From Agrococcus sp. SGAir0287 (GTDB lineage: Bacteria; Actinomycetota; Actinomycetes; Actinomycetales; Microbacteriaceae), in NCBI RefSeq assembly GCF_005484985.1, contig NZ_CP027942.1, positions 868,001 through 932,000 on the forward strand: a stretch of DNA of 64,000 nucleotides, given 5' to 3'. Made by a program: the position numbers and the translations under genes. The notes below the pieces were generated by a model, which worked only from the letters and a program-made list of their open reading frames with translations, was not told the origin of the DNA and searched no databases. Positions 44,139 through 53,100 of the stretch are shown here, in pieces. Numbering within the stretch: position 1 is the stretch's first letter; each line of letters opens with the position of its first letter.

Positions 44139-45089
44139 TCAGCGCGCGAGCGTCCTCGCCCACCCCGCGTCGTCGGGGACGTCCGCCGCGGCGAGCCCGG
44201 CAGGGGGCTCGGCGCCGGGCAGCGGGATCGCCACGATCGCCGTCCATTCCCCCGCCTGCGCCGCGGGCGGGGAGGGGAGTCCGGCGACGAGCGCCATCTC
44301 GTCGGCCTCGGTGAGATGCGCGTCGACGAGCAGCGTCTGGCCGTCGCGCGAACGCCGGATCGTCTCCGCGAGGCATGCCTCGAGATCCTGCCTCGCGGTC
44401 GCGCCGCCGCGCGGGAGCGCCTGCAGCACGACCTCGCTGCCGTCGTCTGCGGGCGGGTCGACGATCGCCTGCGCGACGAGCGCGCCGTCCCGCAGGAGGG
44501 CGACGCTGCGATGCTCGTCGCGCGCGTCGGGTCCGTCGGCGAGCAGGAGGTCGGCGAAGGCCTCGTGCAGCACGGCCGGCTCCGCCGTCGGGCTCCAGGA
44601 CGCGTGCTGCCGGGCGTAGTGCTCGACGAAGAGCGCAGCGACCGCAGCGCGATCCGCGGCGTCGATGGACACGATCCGAGCGTCGCCGGGGGTGGATCGC
44701 GACGCGGCCCAGCGTCGCAGCGCCGGTGACACCGGGTAGCGCCACGGCGGCATGAGCTGCACGACCCGGCCCGCACGCTGCCGCGCGAGGGCCAGCAGGG
44801 TCGTGTCGAGCCGGGTCGGCTTGCACCGCAGCGGCAGCGTCGACACGGCGAGCTGCGCGTCGAGCAGCGCGATGGCCACCGCGTCGTCGGCGTCCGGCGA
44901 CGTCTCGAGGACGAGGGTCCTCACGCCCGGATGCACGCGGTTGTCGATGGCGCGGCAGTGGCCGAGCAGCGCGCCGTCGTCGTCGACCGCGACGAAGGAT
45001 CGGCGGTTCCCGCCGTCGCGCCACCGATCCCGCTCCAGGTCGAAGGCGGCGGCGAGCGCGTCCGAGGCGGTCGCCGGGCGGACGCGCAT
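44139..45089 (-). CDS. GNAT-like protein, probably two tandem domains
   Basis: A 316 aa protein. The N-terminus MRVRPATASDALAAAFDLE is the usual start of a GNAT domain, and FVAVDDDGALLGHCRAID is its beta-turn-beta. A second GNAT-like half runs from about residue 150 (RIVSIDAADRAAVAALFVEHY). The acetyl-CoA R/Q-x2-G-x-G/A loop is not clear in either half, so activity is uncertain. Its start lies 5 nt after the stop of the DoxX gene, suggesting coupling. Confidence 0.65.
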   Translation of the reverse strand: MRVRPATASDALAAAFDLERDRWRDGGNRRSFVAVDDDGALLGHCRAIDNRVHPGVRTLVLETSPDADDAVAIALLDAQLAVSTLPLRCKPTRLDTTLLALARQRAGRVVQLMPPWRYPVSPALRRWAASRSTPGDARIVSIDAADRAAVAALFVEHYARQHASWSPTAEPAVLHEAFADLLLADGPDARDEHRSVALLRDGALVAQAIVDPPADDGSEVVLQALPRGGATARQDLEACLAETIRRSRDGQTLLVDAHLTEADEMALVAGLPSPPAAQAGEWTAIVAIPLPGAEPPAGLAAADVPDDAGWARTLAR

Positions 45090-45094
45090 CGGGC

Positions 45095-45490
45095 TCAGAT
45101 GGCCGCGACGAGCACGAGCGCGCCGAGCACGACCTGCCCGGCTGCGCGCGGTCCGACGGGCACGGCCATCGGGCCGAAGCGCTCGGGGTTCCGCGCCGCG
45201 TACGCGTTGGCGGGGAAGACGGCGACGAGCAGGGCGATGAGGCCGATGCCCGCGGCGAAGCGGATGGGCTCCCATGGCGAGAGCAGCCCGAGGCCGCCGA
45301 TGATCTCGGCGACGCCGGAGACGACGACGAGCGAGCGCGGCGAGCGGATGCCCGTGCCGCGCAGCCCGGGCGGGATCATCGCCTCCATGCCGCGGCGCAC
45401 GCGCGGCACGAAGTGCAGCGCGCCCATGGCGACGAAGACGACGGCGAGCACGATGCGCAGCACCCACTGCACGATCTCGAAGGCATCCAT
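45095..45490 (-). CDS. DoxX-family membrane protein
   Basis: A 131 aa protein with four TM helices and the DoxX/DoxD-like features MGALHFVP, GVAEIIGGLGLL and PANAYAA. Related proteins take part in quinone-linked redox or in membrane oxidoreductase complexes with SodA in mycobacteria. Two in-frame ATGs (45499, 45490) are possible; GGAGG lies 9 nt before the second, but directly abuts the first, so the second is preferred. Confidence 0.82.
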   Translation of the reverse strand: MDAFEIVQWVLRIVLAVVFVAMGALHFVPRVRRGMEAMIPPGLRGTGIRSPRSLVVVSGVAEIIGGLGLLSPWEPIRFAAGIGLIALLVAVFPANAYAARNPERFGPMAVPVGPRAAGQVVLGALVLVAAI

Positions 45491-45551
45491 CGCCTCCATC
45501 CTCCCGCACGCGCGCGCGTCACCCGACCATCGGGGAGGGCGTCCGCGTGCG

Positions 45552-46052
45552 TCAGCGCGGCGGCATCGGCGCGCCCGGAGCGGGCGGACCCGCGGGCGGC
45601 CACGGCACCTGGCCCTGCATCGGCGGCACCATCTGCGGCGCGCCGTAGCCCTGCGCGGGCGGCTGCGGCTGCAGCTGCGGCACGGGCTGCGCGACGAGCT
45701 GCTGCGACTGCGGCGTCGAGCCGGGGCCGTCGCCGATCGGCTCGACCGTCACCGCGGTGCCGTACGCGCAGATCTCCGTCCACGCCTGCGCGATCTCGTT
45801 CGCGTCGAAGCGCATCGCGAGGATCGCGTTCGCGCCGCGCCGCTGCGCCTCCTCGACCATGCGGCCCATGACCTGCATGCGCGACTCGAAGAGCATCTGG
45901 GTGAACTCGGGGATCTCGCCGCCGCCGATCGCTCGCAGGCCCGCGACCCACGTCGTGCCCGCGTCGCGGCTGCGCACCGTGAGGCCCATGACCTCTCCGT
46001 GCACCGCGAGCACGCGGAAGCCGGGCAGGTCGTTCGTCGTGACGATGATCAT
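45552..46052 (-). CDS. YbjQ-family protein with Pro/Gln-rich tail
   Basis: A 166 aa protein. Residues 1-105 match the YbjQ/heavy-metal-binding family (DUF74): VTTNDLPGFRVLAVHGEVMGLTV, then RRGANAILAMRFDANEI and EICAYGTAVTVEPI. The last 60 residues are Pro/Gln/Ala-rich and disordered, an extension common in actinobacterial members. YbjQ forms pentamers of unknown role. It diverges from serA. Confidence 0.85.
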   Translation of the reverse strand: MIIVTTNDLPGFRVLAVHGEVMGLTVRSRDAGTTWVAGLRAIGGGEIPEFTQMLFESRMQVMGRMVEEAQRRGANAILAMRFDANEIAQAWTEICAYGTAVTVEPIGDGPGSTPQSQQLVAQPVPQLQPQPPAQGYGAPQMVPPMQGQVPWPPAGPPAPGAPMPPR

Positions 46053-46114
46053 GCGCTCGAGCCTTCCGCATGACGCTGCGAGTCCGCCATGCCGCGCCCG
46101 CTCGGACGTCTCGG

Positions 46115-46120
46115 TAGGCT
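46115..46120 (+). promoter_or_regulatory. -10 box (TAGGCT) of serA
   Basis: It lies 55 nt upstream of the GTG; unlike many genes here, serA has a leader and a ribosome site (AGGAG). Confidence 0.4.
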
Positions 46121-46175
46121 CGAGCAGGCACCGCGTGCGTGCCGTCTCCGCATCGCACATCCCAGGAGCATCCGC

Positions 46176-47771
46176 GTGTCCAAGCCCGTCGTCCTCATCG
46201 CCGAGACCCTCTCGAGCGCCACCATCGACGCACTCGGACCCGACTTCGAGGTCCGCCACGTCGACGGCACCGACCGCCCCGCGCTGCTCGCGGCGCTCGC
46301 CGACGCGAACGCCCTGCTCGTGCGCTCGGCGACGCAGGTGGATGCGGAGGCCCTCGCGGCCGCACCGCGCCTGCAGGTGGTCGCGCGCGCCGGCGTCGGC
46401 CTCGACAACGTCGACGTGCCCGCCTCGACGAAGGCCGGCGTCATGGTCGTCAACGCGCCGACGTCGAACATCATCTCCGCCGCCGAGCTCGCGATCGCCC
46501 ACATCCTCGGCCTCGCCCGGCACCTGCCCGAGGCGCACGCGTCGCTGAAGGCGGGGGAGTGGAAGCGCAGCCGCTTCACGGGCGTCGAGCTGTACGAGAA
46601 GACGATCGGCATCGTCGGCCTCGGCCGCATCGGCGTGCTCGTCGCCGAGCGCCTCGCAGGCTTCGGCGTGCGCCTCATCGCCTTCGACCCGTACGTGAGC
46701 CCCGCGCGCGCCGCGCAGCTGGGCGTCGAGCTGCGCACGCTCGACGAGCTCATGGCGGAGTCCGACTTCATCACGATCCACATCCCGCGCACGCCCGAGA
46801 CCACGGGCCTCATCGGAGCGCAGCAGCTCGCGCTCGCGAAGCCGACGCTGCGCATCGTCAACGCGAGCCGCGGCGGCATCGTCGACGAGGGTGCGCTCGC
46901 CGACGCCCTCCGGGAGGGCCGCATCGCGGGCGCCGGCCTCGACGTGTTCGTCTCGGAGCCGCCGAAGGACGACGCGCTCACGTCGCTGCCGACGATCCAG
47001 GTGACGCCGCACCTGGGGGCATCGACCGACGAGGCGCAGGAGAAGGCGGGCGTCGCCGTCGCGAAGTCCGTGCGCCTCGCGCTCGCGGGCGACCTCGTGC
47101 CGGATGCTGTGAACGTCGCAGGCGGCGTCATCGACCCGTACGTGCGCCCCGGCATCGGCCTCGCCGAGCAGCTCGGGCAGTTCGCCGCCGGGCTCGCAGC
47201 CGGCCCCGTCGAGTCGGTCGACGTCGAGGTGCACGGCGAGCTCGCGCAGTACGACGTCAAGGTGCTGCGCCTCGGGGCGCTCAAGGGCTTCTTCTCGCGC
47301 ATCGTGAGCGAGCAGGGCGTCACGTTCGTGAACGCACCCGTCATCGCGCAGGAGCGCGGCGTCACGAGCGAGCTGACGGTCGACGAGCGCAGCGACGAGT
47401 ACCGCAACACCGTCTCGGTGATCGCGGCCACGAGCGACGGCCAGCGCGTCTCCGTCACGGGCACGCTCACGGGGCCGAAGCAGGTGGCGAAGATCGTCGC
47501 CGTCAACGGCCACGACGTCGAGGTGCCGTTCGCGGCGCATCACGTCGTCATGACCTACGAGGACCGCCCCGGCATCGTCGCGATCTACGGCCGCGCGTTC
47601 GGCGAGGCGGCCATCAACATCGCCGGCATGCAGATCGCCCGCACGACGGCGGGCGGCAAGGCCCTGTCGATCCTCACGATCGACCAGGCGGCGCCCGAGG
47701 CCCTGCTCGCCGAGATCGGCGAGGCGATCGAGGCGGACTCGATCCGTCAGATCGACATCGTCGAGCTCTGA
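46176..47771 (+). CDS. serA: D-3-phosphoglycerate dehydrogenase
   Basis: First enzyme of serine synthesis, 531 aa, the long form with C-terminal intervening (ASB) and ACT domains as in Mycobacterium SerA. The NAD motif GLGRIG lies near residues 148-153, the catalytic Arg in NASRGG near 233, Glu in the SEPP region, and His in TPHLGAST near 279-285. The ACT domain starts VVMTYEDRPGIVAIYG and would carry serine feedback inhibition. GTG start with AGGAG 7 nt upstream. Confidence 0.95.
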   Translation: MSKPVVLIAETLSSATIDALGPDFEVRHVDGTDRPALLAALADANALLVRSATQVDAEALAAAPRLQVVARAGVGLDNVDVPASTKAGVMVVNAPTSNIISAAELAIAHILGLARHLPEAHASLKAGEWKRSRFTGVELYEKTIGIVGLGRIGVLVAERLAGFGVRLIAFDPYVSPARAAQLGVELRTLDELMAESDFITIHIPRTPETTGLIGAQQLALAKPTLRIVNASRGGIVDEGALADALREGRIAGAGLDVFVSEPPKDDALTSLPTIQVTPHLGASTDEAQEKAGVAVAKSVRLALAGDLVPDAVNVAGGVIDPYVRPGIGLAEQLGQFAAGLAAGPVESVDVEVHGELAQYDVKVLRLGALKGFFSRIVSEQGVTFVNAPVIAQERGVTSELTVDERSDEYRNTVSVIAATSDGQRVSVTGTLTGPKQVAKIVAVNGHDVEVPFAAHHVVMTYEDRPGIVAIYGRAFGEAAINIAGMQIARTTAGGKALSILTIDQAAPEALLAEIGEAIEADSIRQIDIVEL

Positions 47772-47821
47772 CGGGACCGAGCGGGGAGGCGGCCGCGCTG
47801 GACCGTGTCGTGGGTCGCGGC

Positions 47822-47827
47822 TAGCGT
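47822..47827 (+). promoter_or_regulatory. -10 box (TAGCGT), leaderless start at 47835
   Basis: Seven nucleotides before the ATG; it excludes an in-frame GTG at 47805 that lies upstream of the box. Confidence 0.45.
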
Positions 47828-47834
47828 CGCGGGC

Positions 47835-48545
47835 ATGCACGCATCGCAGTCGGATCCGACCCGCATCGTCCTCGTCCCGGGCTTCTGGCTCGGGGCATGG
47901 GCGTGGGACGACGTCGCCGAGCGGCTCCGCGCCGCCGGGCACGAGACGATCGCTCTCACGCTCCCCGGCCTCGAGCGCGGCAGCGACCCGGGCGCCGTCA
48001 CGTTCGAGAGCCACGTCGACGCCATCCGCGCCGCGATCGGCGACGGCCCCGCCGTGCTCGTGTCGCACTCGGGCTCGGCAGGCGCCGCGACCGCCGCGGT
48101 CGATCGAGCACCGGATGCCGTGCGGCACGTCGTGTGGGTCGACACGAGCCCCGTCGCCGACGGCTACGCGATGGATCCCGACCTCGAGGGCGACGGCCTC
48201 GCGCTCGATGCCGTGTGGGAGGACGAGCTCGAGGGCGGCTCGATGCGCGATCTCACCGACGAGCAGCTCGCGACCTTCCGCAAGCGGGCGGTGCTCGAGC
48301 CCGGCGCGATCGTGCGCACGTCCGTGTCGCTGCACGACGAGCGGCGGCTCGACGTGCCGCAGACGCTCGTCGCGACCGCCTTCTCGGGCGAGGAGTACCG
48401 GTCGTACGCCGAGCAGGGCGCTCGCTTCCTCGCGGGCCTCGGCGAGCAGCGCGCGCTGACGATCGTCGACCTGCCGACGGGCCATTGGCCGATGTGGTCG
48501 AAGCCCGCCGAGCTCGCATCGATCATCGCCGAGCGCGCCGCCTGA
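47835..48545 (+). CDS. Alpha/beta hydrolase
   Basis: A 236 aa hydrolase of the salicylate-esterase/hydroxynitrile-lyase-like group: oxyanion strand VLVPGFWLGAWAWDDV, cap start ALTLPGLERGSD, elbow LVSHSGSAGA with the nucleophile Ser (the first Gly of GxSxG is Ser), and the catalytic His in LPTGHWPMWSKP. Unlike the hydrolase-like protein at 2 kb, the Ser and His are both present. Substrate unknown. Leaderless start. Confidence 0.85.
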   Translation: MHASQSDPTRIVLVPGFWLGAWAWDDVAERLRAAGHETIALTLPGLERGSDPGAVTFESHVDAIRAAIGDGPAVLVSHSGSAGAATAAVDRAPDAVRHVVWVDTSPVADGYAMDPDLEGDGLALDAVWEDELEGGSMRDLTDEQLATFRKRAVLEPGAIVRTSVSLHDERRLDVPQTLVATAFSGEEYRSYAEQGARFLAGLGEQRALTIVDLPTGHWPMWSKPAELASIIAERAA

Positions 48546-48642
48546 GCGGGCGGCGCCCGCGGCGTCAGGGGTCAAGCTCGTCGTTTCGACACGCCGTGTC
48601 GCGGCTGCTTGGGCGTCGCCAAATGCTCACTAAGTTCAGGTC

Positions 48643-49428
48643 ATGGTCGCGACGCCTCGCTCTGATCAGGCCAGTTTGATCTCTACGGGCGTTGTCGCAC
48701 GCCTCCTCGGGCTGAGTCCCGATTCCATACGCGGGATGATCGACCTAGGGACACTGCCCGAACCCCAGTGGATGACGCTCGGCCGCCGTATTGAGCGTGT
48801 CTACAGTCAAGAGTGGGTACTGCTTGCTCTTGACCAGCTGGCGGAACGACGGCTGCCCGGCTTCGAGCGACTCCGGAGCCCGTTCGTTCCGCCAGGCGTC
48901 ACCCAGTTCGTTGTTCGTTTCGACAGCGGCGCCTGGACGCTCGAAGAACTCGTTTCGACGTTGACAGCGACCCAACGACTCTGGCATCTCTGCAATGATG
49001 CGGTTGGAGTCCCTGACGCTGATCGGGAGCCCATCGTCGTTCAGCGACTGCAGGCTGGGTCGCCTCTCGATCTGCTGATCGCTGTCAGTAATGCCGCGGG
49101 CCTAAGCACTCCGCCGGCAGCCGTTGCACTACTCATCTGGATTCTGAAGAACCCGGACAAGGTGAGCGGGATCTTGCCCAACTTCATCGCCGGATGGCAT
49201 GAGGGTTGGGCACGAGTCCATAAGGGAAAGTTGGAGCGCCTGCAGGCGAAAGTAGATTTCGACGATGAGGTCCGTTCCATCAGGGCCGACATGAAGTCGA
49301 CGCCCATCGCGACTGAGTTCGCCGAGCGCGATGAAGAATCGTTGGCACTGGAGCCGCCGCCAAAGAAGCCAAAGATCACGGGCCACGAACTAGATGCGCC
49401 GGCTTCGGACCCAGAGCTCGGTCCGTAG
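48643..49428 (+). CDS. Orphan HTH protein of foreign composition
   Basis: A 261 aa protein. The N-terminal 65 residues resemble a MerR/BldC-type winged helix (STGVVARLLGLSPDSIRGMID, then RRIERVYSQEWV). The middle has an unknown domain with VVQRLQAGSPLDLLIAVSNAAGL and a hydrophobic helix (AAVALLIWILKNPDK) followed by an amphipathic HEGWARVHKGKLERLQAK. The tail is Pro/Lys then acidic. Codons (TTG, TCA, AAA, GTA, AAT) and base composition are plainly different from both neighbours, suggesting recent transfer. No mobility gene is adjacent. I cannot name its family. Confidence 0.72.
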   Translation: MVATPRSDQASLISTGVVARLLGLSPDSIRGMIDLGTLPEPQWMTLGRRIERVYSQEWVLLALDQLAERRLPGFERLRSPFVPPGVTQFVVRFDSGAWTLEELVSTLTATQRLWHLCNDAVGVPDADREPIVVQRLQAGSPLDLLIAVSNAAGLSTPPAAVALLIWILKNPDKVSGILPNFIAGWHEGWARVHKGKLERLQAKVDFDDEVRSIRADMKSTPIATEFAERDEESLALEPPPKKPKITGHELDAPASDPELGP

Positions 49429-49453
49429 ACCCGAGCCGTTCCGAAAGATGGCG

Positions 49454-49993
49454 TCAGTCGCGGGTGCGGCGCACGATGTCGTCGACGGCGGCGACGATGC
49501 GCTCGACGTCGTCGTCGCTCGGCGCCCACGCGGGGTCGAGGCCCGAGCGCAGGTAGATGCCGTCGCTCATGAGAGCCACGACGGGCGCGAGGTCGTCGCC
49601 GATCGCGTCGGCGAGCACGCTGCGGTAGCCGTCGTCGACGCTCTGCAGCGCCTCGCGCAGCGACGGATGCTGCTCGGACTGGATGAGTCGGAAGCCGGCG
49701 ACGAACGCGCGGTCGATCGCGGTTTCGCGCACGATGGAGCCGCGGATGAAGCGGGCCACCGGATCCACCTCGCCGCGCAGCGACTCGGCGTCCTCGGCGC
49801 CGAGCGCGGCGAGCCGCGCCGCGAGGCCCTCGACGAGCGCCTCGCGGGAGCCGAAGTGGTAGAGCAGCCCGCCCTTCGAGACGCCGGCCTGCTCGGCCAC
49901 GGCCTGCAGCGTCGCAGCGCGCTCGCCCTGCTCGACCACCACCTCGACGAACGCGTCGAGGATCGCTTCGCGGGCCGTGGGTCGTTCGGGCAT
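49454..49993 (-). CDS. TetR-family transcriptional repressor
   Basis: A 179 aa protein. The N-terminal HTH is ATLQAVAEQAGVSKGGLLYHFGSREALVEGL (about residues 28-57), and the C-terminal ligand domain is of the TetR_C type, with FVAGFRLIQSEQHPSL. It is divergent from an MFS drug exporter and shares a palindromic operator with it, so it should be a local, ligand-relieved repressor of efflux and of itself. Confidence 0.9.
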   Translation of the reverse strand: MPERPTAREAILDAFVEVVVEQGERAATLQAVAEQAGVSKGGLLYHFGSREALVEGLAARLAALGAEDAESLRGEVDPVARFIRGSIVRETAIDRAFVAGFRLIQSEQHPSLREALQSVDDGYRSVLADAIGDDLAPVVALMSDGIYLRSGLDPAWAPSDDDVERIVAAVDDIVRRTRD

Positions 49994-50008
49994 GCCTCCA
50001 GCATACGT

Positions 50009-50037
50009 TGCCGACTGTACCGTCCAGACGGTACAGT
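50009..50037 (+). promoter_or_regulatory. TetR operator embedded in the MFS promoter
   Basis: TTGCCG (50009-50014), a 17-nt spacer and TACAGT (50032-50037) form a good promoter for the MFS gene. A 24-bp palindrome, ACTGTACCGTC-CA-GACGGTACAGT (50014-50037), fills the spacer and the -10, so a bound TetR dimer would block polymerase directly. On the other strand TATGCT (50000-50005) lies 6 nt before the regulator ATG, so the repressor gene is probably also leaderless. Confidence 0.8.
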
Positions 50038-50044
50038 ATGAGCC

Positions 50045-51598
50045 ATGTCCACGATCCAGACCGAGAGCGCACGCGCCGGCGTACGCGAGTGGATCGCGCT
50101 CGCCGTGCTCATGCTGCCCGTGCTCCTCGTCGCGATCGACAACACCGTGCTCGCCTTCGCGCTGCCCGAGATCGCCGGTGCGCTCGAGCCCACGGGTGCG
50201 CAGCAGCTCTGGATGGTCGACGTCTATCCGCTCGTGCTCGCGGGCCTGCTCGTGCCGATGGGCGTGCTTGGCGACCGCTTCGGTCGACGTCGGCTGCTGC
50301 TCGTCGGCGCCGTGGGCTTCGGCATCGTGTCGGTGCTGTGCGCCTTCGCCCCCACGGCCGAGGCGCTCATCGCCGGCCGCGCGCTGCAGGGCCTCTTCGG
50401 CGCGACGCTCATGCCCTCGACGATGTCGCTGCTGCGCAGCCTGTTCCGCGACCGCGTGCAGCGCCGTCTCGCGATCGCCATCTGGGCGACCGGCTTCTCC
50501 GTCGGCTCGGCCGTCGGGCCCGCCGTCGGCGGCCTGCTGCTCGCGCACCTCTGGTGGGGCAGCATCTTCCTGCTCGCCGTCCCGCTGCTCGTGCCCATGC
50601 TCGTGCTCGTGCCGCTGCTCGTGCGCGAGAGCCGCGACGAGGCTGCACCGCGCGTCGACGTGCTCGGCATCGTGCTCGCGATGCTGACGCTCGCGCCGCT
50701 CGCGGCAGCCATCAAGCACGTCGCGACCGACGGCGTCGACGTCGTGGCCGTCGGGCTCGGCGCCCTCGCGGCCGTGTCCGGCGCGCTGTTCGTGCGTCGC
50801 ATGGATCGCGCCGAGCAGCCGATGCTCGACCTCGGGCTGCTGCGCGACCGCGCGTTCTCGACCGCGGTGCTCGTGAACCTGCTCTCGGTCGTCGCCCTCG
50901 TCGGCTTCCTCTTCTTCCTCACGCAGCATCTGCAGCTCGTCGTGGGGCTCTCGACGCTCGACGCGGCCCTCGTGCTGCTGCCGGGCACCGCGGCGATGGT
51001 CCTCGCGGGCCTCGGCTCCGTGCGGCTCGTGCGCCGCATCCGCCAGGAGCTCGTGATCGTCGGCGCGCTCGTCGCCTCCACGATCGCCTACGTCACGGTC
51101 GCGGTCCTCGGCGCCGACATCACGGTCGCCGCGATCGCGGCGGCGTTCGCGCTGCTGGGCGCGGGCATCGGCGCGGCCGAGACGCTCTCGAACGACCTCG
51201 TGCTCGCGAGCGCACCCGTCGACAAGGCGGGTGCGGCGGCCGGCGTCTCCGAGACAGCCTACGAGCTCGGCGCGGTGCTCGGCACCGCCGTCCTCGGCGG
51301 GATCCTCACGGCCGCGTACCAGGCGGCGCTCGTCGTGCCGCAGGGGGTGAGCGCCGCGGATGCCGCCCGGGCGGGCGAGACGCTCAGCGGCGGCATCCAC
51401 GTCGCCGACGCCATCGGCGGGTCCACCGGCGCCGCGCTCGCTGAGGCCGCACGGCACGCATTCGACGCCGGCGTCGTGTGGACCGCCGGCGTGGGAGCGC
51501 TGCTCATCGCGTCCGCGGCCGTGCTCACCTGGGTGCGCCTCGTCCGCGGTCGCGGGATCGCCCCGACGGGGACGATCCCACGCCAGGACGCGCGCTAG
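50045..51598 (+). CDS. DHA2-type MFS drug exporter (14 TM)
   Basis: A 517 aa protein with 14 predicted TM helices. The motif D1-like LVAIDNTVLAFALPEI in TM1, the loop GDRFGRRRLLL after TM2, and GFSVGSAVGPAVGGLL in TM5 (motif C, the antiporter signature) place it with QacA/SmvA-like exporters. The substrate is probably a cationic or amphipathic compound sensed by the adjacent TetR protein. It starts 7 nt after the -10 box. Its stop overlaps the stop of the convergent DUF6458 gene by 3 nt. Confidence 0.9.
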   Translation: MSTIQTESARAGVREWIALAVLMLPVLLVAIDNTVLAFALPEIAGALEPTGAQQLWMVDVYPLVLAGLLVPMGVLGDRFGRRRLLLVGAVGFGIVSVLCAFAPTAEALIAGRALQGLFGATLMPSTMSLLRSLFRDRVQRRLAIAIWATGFSVGSAVGPAVGGLLLAHLWWGSIFLLAVPLLVPMLVLVPLLVRESRDEAAPRVDVLGIVLAMLTLAPLAAAIKHVATDGVDVVAVGLGALAAVSGALFVRRMDRAEQPMLDLGLLRDRAFSTAVLVNLLSVVALVGFLFFLTQHLQLVVGLSTLDAALVLLPGTAAMVLAGLGSVRLVRRIRQELVIVGALVASTIAYVTVAVLGADITVAAIAAAFALLGAGIGAAETLSNDLVLASAPVDKAGAAAGVSETAYELGAVLGTAVLGGILTAAYQAALVVPQGVSAADAARAGETLSGGIHVADAIGGSTGAALAEAARHAFDAGVVWTAGVGALLIASAAVLTWVRLVRGRGIAPTGTIPRQDAR

Positions 51599-51846
51599 AC
51601 GAGGTCGTCGCGGTGCTGGACGCGGTCGACGCGTGCACCCGTGGCGGGGTCGACGGTCGTCGAGCTGACGGTGCGCGATCGTCCGCGCGCCATCTGGATG
51701 GCGCCCGCGATCGTCACGAGCACGCCCGCGCCGATGAGGATGTAGCCGATCAGGGCCCAGTCGACGCCCGGGACCTGCCAGAGGCCGGGGACCGCGAACG
51801 CGACGATGGCGCCCACGGCGAGCAGGAAGATGCCGAATCCGAGCAT
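51595..51846 (-). CDS. DUF6458 small membrane protein
   Basis: An 83 aa protein with two TM helices (GFGIFLLAVGAIVAFAV and LIGYILIGAGVLVTIAGAI) and a short polar tail ending DRVQHRDDLV. This is the pattern of the actinobacterial DUF6458 family. GGAAGGAGAG precedes the ATG. Convergent overlap with the MFS gene. Function unknown. Confidence 0.8.
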   Translation of the reverse strand: MLGFGIFLLAVGAIVAFAVPGLWQVPGVDWALIGYILIGAGVLVTIAGAIQMARGRSRTVSSTTVDPATGARVDRVQHRDDLV

Positions 51847-52018
51847 GGTCGCTCTCCTTCCGGTCGGCGAGCGCGGACGCGCTCTGCGTGGGGCCGACGG
51901 TAGCCCGGCTCGCGCGACGTCGTCCCGCGCTGGACAGGGATGCCCCGTATGTGCTTGCAGTGCACGGCGACCGCCACTCGGATGCCGGCGGCGTGCTCGT
52001 GCGCATCCCGCCCGTCGG

Positions 52019-52024
52019 TAGGCT
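52019..52024 (+). promoter_or_regulatory. -10 box (TAGGCT) of leuB
   Basis: It lies 20 nt upstream of the leuB GTG, which has its own GAGGAGG ribosome site. Confidence 0.4.
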
Positions 52025-52044
52025 CGGGGGTCGAGGAGGTACGC

Positions 52045-53091
52045 GTGGAGCAGCTGCGACTCGCCGTCATCGGAGGCGACGGCATCGGACCGGAGGTCAC
52101 GGCCGAGGCGAGGAAGGTGCTGCGCGCCGCGCTCGCGGGCTCCGTCGAGCTCGTCGAGACCGAGCTCACGCTCGGCGCCGCCCACTTCCTCTCCACCGGC
52201 GAGGTCCTCTCCGACGAGACGCTCGCCGAGATCGCGCGCCACGACGCCATCCTGCTCGGCGCCGTCGGCGGCGACCCGACGGACCCGCGCCTCGCCGGCG
52301 GCATCATCGAGCGCGGCCTGCTGCTGCGCCTGCGCTTCGCGTTCGACCACTACGTCAACCTGCGCCCCACGGCCCTGCATCCCGCCGTCGAGAGCCCGCT
52401 GCGCGACCCGGGCGCCGTCGACTTCGTCGTCGTGCGCGAGGGCACCGAGGGGCCGTACGTCGGCAATGGCGGCTCGATCCGCACCGGCACGCCGCACGAG
52501 ATCGCGAACGAGACGAGCGTCAACACGGCCTACGGCGTCGAGCGGGTCGTGCGCTACGCGTTCGACGTCGCCGAGCGGCGCAGCAAGCGGCTCACCCTCG
52601 TGCACAAGACGAACGTGCTCACCCACGCGGGCGGCCTGTGGCGTCGCATCACCGACGCCGTCGCCGCCGAGCACCCCGACGTGGCCGTCGACTACCTGCA
52701 CGTCGACGCCGCCACCATCTTCCTCGTCGACCGGCCGAGCCGGTTCGACGTCATCGTCACCGACAACCTCTTCGGCGACATCCTCACCGACCTCGCCGGC
52801 GCGATCGCCGGCGGCATCGGGCTCGCAGCGTCGGGGAACATCAACCCCGACGGCACCTTCCCGAGCATGTTCGAGCCCGTGCACGGCTCCGCGCCCGACA
52901 TCGCGGGCACCGGCACGGCCGATCCCACCGCGGCGATCCTGTCCGCAGCCCTGCTCGCCGAGCACCGGGGCTGGGACGACGTCGCGAGGCGCATCCGCGA
53001 CGCCGTCGATCAGGACGTCGCGAGCCGCCCGGCATCCACCTCCACCACCGAGACCGGCGATCGCATCGCGGCGCTCGTCGCAGCCGCCTGA
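52045..53091 (+). CDS. leuB: 3-isopropylmalate dehydrogenase
   Basis: NAD- and Mg2+-dependent oxidative decarboxylase of leucine synthesis, 348 aa. Family motifs are [28 protein letters not shown] (substrate loop), the catalytic Tyr and Lys ([15 protein letters not shown]), the metal Asps in [15 protein letters not shown], and [25 protein letters not shown]. The GTG at 52045 has GAGGAGG 5 nt upstream. It is followed after 9 bp by ilvE. The leuC/D and leuA genes are not in the window. Confidence 0.94.
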   Translation: MEQLRLAVIGGDGIGPEVTAEARKVLRAALAGSVELVETELTLGAAHFLSTGEVLSDETLAEIARHDAILLGAVGGDPTDPRLAGGIIERGLLLRLRFAFDHYVNLRPTALHPAVESPLRDPGAVDFVVVREGTEGPYVGNGGSIRTGTPHEIANETSVNTAYGVERVVRYAFDVAERRSKRLTLVHKTNVLTHAGGLWRRITDAVAAEHPDVAVDYLHVDAATIFLVDRPSRFDVIVTDNLFGDILTDLAGAIAGGIGLAASGNINPDGTFPSMFEPVHGSAPDIAGTGTADPTAAILSAALLAEHRGWDDVARRIRDAVDQDVASRPASTSTTETGDRIAALVAAA

Positions 53092-53100
53092 GGAGTCACA

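Noticed and set aside
46053..48575. A ~840-codon open frame upstream of and continuous with the YbjQ gene on the minus strand
   Set aside because: It is antisense to serA and a hydrolase, both complete. The protein is repetitive and has no domain outside the YbjQ part.
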